Origin: a virus
Strand: one strand, 5' to 3'
DNA length: 33,455 bases
IMG/VR virus record: IMGVR_UViG_3300030329_002232
Coordinates: 1,096-34,550 of that record
Shown here: positions 30,143-33,455 of the stretch, one piece after another
Numbering within the stretch: the stretch's first letter is position 1
Layout of the letters: every line of letters begins with the position of its first letter
Program-made: the position numbers and the translations under genes
The notes under the pieces: model-generated
The model's input: only the letters and a program-made list of their open reading frames with translations
Told to the model about the DNA's origin: nothing
The model's database searches: none

Positions 30143-30546
30143 ACAAAAGCCCCCACAGATTCGTTGTTATCTTTGTCGTACAAATAACAGGCGGCAAGAA
30201 TAGGCTCGTAATTGTCACGCTTAACAGGTATCATAGGATATCTATATTTCACGACATCCATCCAATGCTGATCCATAAGAATCGGGTCTTCAGGCCACAG
30301 GCCGAAATATCGCATCCATTCATTAGAATCAATAATTCTATATGACCACCCTAACGCATCAAATACGCCTGTCCACCTACCTATCTCAAACACACTACCA
30401 TTGTCAATAATAACACACTCGGCCCTGACATACTCATAGCGTTTAAACAGGGCCATCGTAAAACCTTTATTAATATAATGGTAAGAGTGTGCACCATTAT
30501 ACAACATGGACAAACATTGCCCCGGTACGACAGCCATATACATCAT
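30139..30546 (-). CDS. Degenerate RuvC-fold protein lacking catalytic residues
   Basis: This 135-residue protein aligns by eye with the resolvase at 14688-15176. The start MYMAVVPGQ takes the place of INIGIDPG, with V7 where the catalytic aspartate should be; VIIDNGSVFEIGRWTG replaces IIEKVHSM..FGKNYGQWLG, and NEWMRYFGLWPED matches QKWMKYYGAMPKD; YEPILAACYL replaces SDAILLANWC. Thus D7, E53 and D132 become V7, D48 and E114. The fold may be kept as a DNA-binding or regulatory protein. It is coupled by ATGA overlaps to the genes on either side. Confidence 0.68.
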   Translation of the reverse strand: MMYMAVVPGQCLSMLYNGAHSYHYINKGFTMALFKRYEYVRAECVIIDNGSVFEIGRWTGVFDALGWSYRIIDSNEWMRYFGLWPEDPILMDQHWMDVVKYRYPMIPVKRDNYEPILAACYLYDKDNNESVGAFV

Positions 30547-30842
30547 GTTTCTTCGCCTATTGTTTTAATAACTCCGTCCACAATGGTGTGTATACCAACT
30601 TGGAAACGCCCATGAACGTCTTTGTAATGCTTTTTACATTCTTTGGTGTATTCCTCTTCTGCCGCTTTGAGACTGTCGGTCTTCAAATGTATCTTGCCGC
30701 CAGACCAGACCACATAAGACTTGGCCGTAGAGCTTGGAATGTCGTCATCAAAGTCATACGGCTTAAAGTATATTTTTACGTCTTTGCCTTTATGTGATTT
30801 TCGGTATAGGATATTATTCCTCTGATTTTTCTTCTGAGTCAT
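30543..30842 (-). CDS. 99-residue basic protein, unknown
   Basis: The start at 30842 (MTQKKNQRNNILYRKSHKGK) is preferred to an ATG 8 codons upstream since GAGG lies just before it. The product has short beta segments (DVKIYFKPYDFDDDI and SYVVWSGGKIHLKTDSLKAA) and a lysine-rich end. It overlaps the preceding gene by 29 bases. No family is recognised. Confidence 0.6.
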   Translation of the reverse strand: MTQKKNQRNNILYRKSHKGKDVKIYFKPYDFDDDIPSSTAKSYVVWSGGKIHLKTDSLKAAEEEYTKECKKHYKDVHGRFQVGIHTIVDGVIKTIGEET

Positions 30843-31056
30843 TATCCTCAAAGCCTTCCTTGGCAATTTGCTGATAATGATCTCTTAATACCACATTGTC
30901 CGCAAGGGATGCGTTTAAACGGCCTATATCGTTGTTTAAAGCTCCAACTTTTTCACAGGCAAACACTTGCTCAGGTGTGAGCTCATCTGCTGTTTTTTCT
31001 ACGGTTTTACCATCTTCAAATGACATGGTATATGTGCGAGGTTCTTGTTCACTCAT
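30814..31056 (-). CDS. Small acidic DUF6447-like protein
   Basis: This 80-residue acidic protein has a short beta start (TYTMSFEDGKTVEKTADEL), then a helix (QVFACEKVGALNNDIGRLNA) and an acidic tail. The pattern of a D/E-rich start, S-D/T-P-E and a paired helix with N-D-I-G-R-L resembles small proteins (DUF6447-like) frequent near fibre genes in marine phages. Its function is unknown, with a possible role in fibre assembly. Confidence 0.55.
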   Translation of the reverse strand: MSEQEPRTYTMSFEDGKTVEKTADELTPEQVFACEKVGALNNDIGRLNASLADNVVLRDHYQQIAKEGFEDNDSEEKSEE

Positions 31057-31399
31057 TTTTATCTCCTGCTGTTAAATTAACTTTGTTTAAGTCTGCAAGC
31101 AATAGCTCAAGGTCTGCGACCTCTGAATCTACGCGAGCCTTCTCTTCTTTTTTTGACTTTAGCTGACCCTCTACAGATTCAATATTTATCGCCTGTACTT
31201 GGTCTTGCAAAGCCTCTCCTGTAGCTGGATCAAAACGCTTTGAAACCAACTGCAATTCTTCATGTGACCTCTCTGGCTGGTGTTGCCTAATAATATTTTG
31301 TGCCTCGTCTGTTATTTCTGTTATTTCTGGGCTGTCTATCACTTTTTTCTTTCTGACAGTCACTTTACTTTTTGACTTTAGGTCTTTGTATCCTAACAT
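31049..31399 (-). CDS. Small coiled-coil protein, paralogue of the next gene
   Basis: This 116-residue protein shares the motif SKRFDPATGEAL with the 31418-31705 product and has the same design: basic N-terminus, the motif in the middle, then a heptad coiled coil (LKSKKEEKARVDSEVADLEL). It overlaps the next gene by 8 bases. The family is not known; position after the fibre suggests a fibre chaperone or accessory. Confidence 0.62.
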   Translation of the reverse strand: MLGYKDLKSKSKVTVRKKKVIDSPEITEITDEAQNIIRQHQPERSHEELQLVSKRFDPATGEALQDQVQAINIESVEGQLKSKKEEKARVDSEVADLELLLADLNKVNLTAGDKNE

Positions 31400-31417
31400 T
31401 TATCCTCCTGATTTATT

Positions 31418-31705
31418 TTATTTTACGGCCTTAAAATCTTTTATTGCTTTTGCCAATCCATCACTTTCTGCTTTTGCTTCTGCCATATCTTTATCATAGC
31501 GAGCCTTTTCTCTTTCTAAATCTTCAAGAGAATACTCATGTTTTGAATCATCTAATGCTTCACCAGTTTCACTATCAAAGCGTTTCTGAGATAAGACAAC
31601 GTGGGCTGGTTTTGTTACCCTGTCATCGCTATCTTTTGCTTCAGCAACCTTCTTAAACGCAACCTTCTTTGCAGTTTTTAATGAACTATATTTAGACCAT
31701 TTCAT
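31418..31705 (-). CDS. Small coiled-coil protein, paralogue of the previous gene
   Basis: The 95-residue product has a basic N-terminus (MKWSKYSSLKTAKKVAFKKV), the shared motif SQKRFDSETGEALDD and a C-terminal coiled coil (EDLEREKARYDKDMAEAKAE). Its similarity in layout to the 31049-31399 product indicates an old tandem duplication. It lies just downstream of the 31709 gene and upstream of its paralogue. Function unknown. Confidence 0.62.
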   Translation of the reverse strand: MKWSKYSSLKTAKKVAFKKVAEAKDSDDRVTKPAHVVLSQKRFDSETGEALDDSKHEYSLEDLEREKARYDKDMAEAKAESDGLAKAIKDFKAVK

Positions 31706-31708
31706 TAT

Positions 31709-31945
31709 TTATCCTTTACTATCTTCATACGCTTTTTTAACTGCATCTGTCCATAATGTATCAGCCAATGCTTTTACCTCATCAGATTCGCCACTTACAT
31801 CTGCATCTGGCATAAATGATGTTCTATGGTATGAAAATGATATTTCTTCACCATCTTCTACAACCGCAGTTCTTGCTCGTTGTTGAATACATTTATATTC
31901 ACCACGAACCTCATAATCGTATGTTACTTTTTTTTCTAAAGCCAT
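31709..31945 (-). CDS. 78-residue fibre-proximal protein, unknown
   Basis: This small protein begins MALEKKVTYDYEVRGEYKCI and is acidic at the end (DEVKALADTLWTDAVKKAYE). It is predicted to be a small alpha/beta domain. The first strand pair with K-V-x-Y-D-Y-E-V-R-G-E-Y is a frequent feature of small proteins encoded after tail fibres in pelagic phages. It may help fold or mount the fibre. No catalytic motif is visible. Confidence 0.62.
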   Translation of the reverse strand: MALEKKVTYDYEVRGEYKCIQQRARTAVVEDGEEISFSYHRTSFMPDADVSGESDEVKALADTLWTDAVKKAYEDSKG

Positions 31946-32013
31946 TTTAACTCCTTGTTGTTATTCGTTTCCAACTATATATCCATATAGTATTGAATTA
32001 AATTGCATCAACA

Positions 32014-33084
32014 TCATACGACAGAATATGTTACATTAATCATCACATTACCATCGTCTGTCCATTCAGAATGTTGCATATAACTCGCACCACCAGTTAT
32101 ATCCCAATTCATTAAATGGATGATTGAGCCACCACCTTCAATCCAACCACTTACATTAGTTCCAGCAGTAATAGCAAGCCCAGTACCAAAACCTACAGAC
32201 ACGGCTGTCCGCTTTGTTGTAGTAGCACCATTAGTAAAGGGCAACCCTGTCACTCTTATGTTGCCACTTACTGAACCTAAACTACTTGTTGAGACGTGAG
32301 CGACCAGAGTTACACTTGCTCCAATTTTTACATAACTGGCATTCCCTCCATTCATAGTTGCATTATTTGTGCCATCAGAAAGAACAGGAGTCCAACCGCC
32401 TTCTTCATAGTCGTCTTGCACATTTGCTCCACCACTTGCGTCTTGAGTTGCTGGAAATGATACACCAGAACAATGAACATGAGCACCACCATCTGAACCT
32501 GCATAAACATTCAATATAGATGCATTACCAAGTGTTACTGAGTTATCTCCAACGCCTTGTGCATCTCTACCAATGACAACTTGATTTGTAGAATCAGCGG
32601 CAGATGTTCTTGCGTTATCTCCTATGACTATATTTTGAGTACCACTTGTCAACTGTACTGTATCGTAACCTGCTTGATGCCCAATTAAAATATTTAAAGC
32701 CCCTGTAACTCCATAACCAGCCCTATATCCTACAGCTACATTCCCATTGCCACAATTTGCAGACAGGGATTGATAACCAACGGCAGTATTTAATGCTCCA
32801 TCATCAGTTCCATCTAAACATTGGTATCCAACTGCCGTGTTACCAGCTCCAGATGTCAATGCACCGAGAGCCGCATATCCAATCGCTATTGTACCAAGTT
32901 GGTCATTAGCCCCTGTTGCGTCTAAAGCTTCATACCCAATTGCAATATTATGACTAAGGTTTCCATCTGTTAAAGTTCCTCCAGTTAAAGAATTGTAACC
33001 TATAGCGATGTTTGCATCAGCATGATGAGAAGATGATTCATTAACAGCACCCATAGAGCCATAACCTATAGCTACATTGCAACT
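32014..33084 (-). CDS. Tail fibre, C-terminal part with AIG-repeat region
   Basis: The frame is open from about 33084 to the stop at 32014; a free-standing start would be the ATG at 33054 but the upstream sequence continues the repeat, so it is the same gene as the fragment at 33072-33455. The protein holds about nine to ten units of the form N-x-A-I/V-G-Y-x-A/S-L (for example NIAIGYNSL, NTAVGYQCL, NVAVGYRAG), like trimeric coiled head repeats of adhesins, then a region (DDYEEGGWTPVLSDGTNNAT) that is a common C-terminal receptor-binding domain of marine phage fibres. Frame is broken near 33084-33089. Confidence 0.82.
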   Translation of the reverse strand, partial: SCNVAIGYGSMGAVNESSSHHADANIAIGYNSLTGGTLTDGNLSHNIAIGYEALDATGANDQLGTIAIGYAALGALTSGAGNTAVGYQCLDGTDDGALNTAVGYQSLSANCGNGNVAVGYRAGYGVTGALNILIGHQAGYDTVQLTSGTQNIVIGDNARTSAADSTNQVVIGRDAQGVGDNSVTLGNASILNVYAGSDGGAHVHCSGVSFPATQDASGGANVQDDYEEGGWTPVLSDGTNNATMNGGNASYVKIGASVTLVAHVSTSSLGSVSGNIRVTGLPFTNGATTTKRTAVSVGFGTGLAITAGTNVSGWIEGGGSIIHLMNWDITGGASYMQHSEWTDDGNVMINVTYSVV

Positions 33085-33455
33085 TTTCCTATTGCGACAT
33101 TATTAGTCCCGTCAGTCAAATTCATAAGGGATTCTGTTCCTATTGCGACATTCCCAGCGGCAGTATTAGCATCCTCCATCGCTGTTGTACCGATTGCCAC
33201 ATTTTCAGAACCAGATGTGATACCACTTGCGGCATAATAACCAACTGCAACATTGTTATCAGCGGCAGAGGTCATATTCGCATCAAGAGCCGCATATCCA
33301 ATGGCTATATTTTGAGCCGCTCCAGCATTTGTACCAGACATAGCCGAACTACCAATCGCTACATTTCTTTTATTTTCAGACGATGTAGATGCACCACCTA
33401 ATGCTCCATATCCGAAAGCAACATTGTCCTCACCCACAGTTATTTCGTCCATTGC
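33072..33455 (-). CDS. Tail fibre, middle part, open at the right edge and frameshifted at its end
   Basis: The frame is open from base 33455 to the TAG at 33074-33072; it starts with A-M-D-E-I-T-V-G-E-D-N and consists of about six repeat units (NVAFGYGAL, NVAIGSSAM, NIAIGYAAL, NVAVGYYAA, NVAIGTTAM, NVAIGTESL). Joined to base 1 the frame is continuous with the N-terminal part (1-390). At 33084-33089 a single-base -1 change would let NVAIGK continue as SCNVAIGYGSM into the C-terminal part, so the stop is probably an error or mutation in a repeat. Confidence 0.8.
   Translation of the reverse strand, partial: AMDEITVGEDNVAFGYGALGGASTSSENKRNVAIGSSAMSGTNAGAAQNIAIGYAALDANMTSAADNNVAVGYYAASGITSGSENVAIGTTAMEDANTAAGNVAIGTESLMNLTDGTNNVAIGKVAM

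Noticed and set aside
33083-33090. Programmed frameshift in the fibre gene
   Set aside because: GGA AAA G is not in the correct phase for a slippery heptamer and no downstream stem-loop stands out; error or mutation is simpler.
1-33455. Integrase, repressor and attachment site of a temperate phage
   Set aside because: No recombinase motif, no cI-like repressor and no tRNA-like attachment core were seen; the phage appears strictly lytic on this evidence.

Overview
This window looks like the essentially complete genome of an uncultured tailed bacteriophage with a long non-contractile tail (siphovirus-like), probably aquatic or marine, cut open at an arbitrary point inside its tail-fibre gene. 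The evidence is a full set of virion genes: both terminase subunits, portal, MuF-type minor head protein, scaffold, HK97-type major capsid protein, connectors, tail tube, a frameshifted G/GT chaperone pair, tape measure, tail tip and fibre. There is no integrase, no lysogeny repressor, no ribosomal gene and no host chromosomal gene. The two window ends join in frame within the fibre gene, so the molecule is best read as circular or circularly permuted. The host cannot be named from the sequence. Base composition is AT-rich.

Layout. Almost all virion genes form one leftward (minus-strand) late series that is contiguous only if the ends are joined. It runs: small subunit of terminase and neighbours (13.9-12.8 kb); large terminase, portal, small membrane proteins, nuclease, head proteins, scaffold and capsid (9.75-1.4 kb); two small paralogous virion proteins and the fibre (1.3 kb to 1, then 33.4-32.0 kb); small accessory proteins (31.9-30.5 kb); lysis genes (30.1-29.1 kb); connectors, tail tube, G/GT, tape measure and tail tip (29.0-19.9 kb). 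A second leftward operon (17.9-14.4 kb) carries DNA-binding proteins, a Gp157-like protein, a Rad52-like annealing protein and a RuvC-like resolvase. It ends at a roughly 490-bp AT-rich noncoding region with DnaA boxes and iteron-like repeats, a candidate replication origin. No polymerase, primase or helicase is visible, so replication probably relies on host enzymes.

The rightward genes (3.5, 9.9-12.8 and 18.0-19.8 kb) are a different class. Most are short cassettes with a nearly identical sigma70-type promoter that carries a conserved TTAGTTATGA element just downstream of the -10, then a ribosome site of the GGAGTTAAAA type and often a strong intrinsic terminator. They encode a SprT-like zinc protein, a YodL-like protein, a small protein resembling a bacterial histone fold, and several unknowns, and look like early or host-takeover genes.

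Most notable: (1) the major capsid gene is interrupted by a 243-nt, ORF-less group I intron whose exact splice sites, P1/P10 guide and core helices can be read; (2) a -1 frameshift site joins the G and T tail chaperones; (3) the MuF-like head protein carries a C-terminal HExxH metallopeptidase domain; (4) a second RuvC-fold protein near the endolysin has lost its catalytic residues; (5) GTTTAAAC occurs 11 times where about one is expected; (6) the fibre repeat region contains a frameshift.
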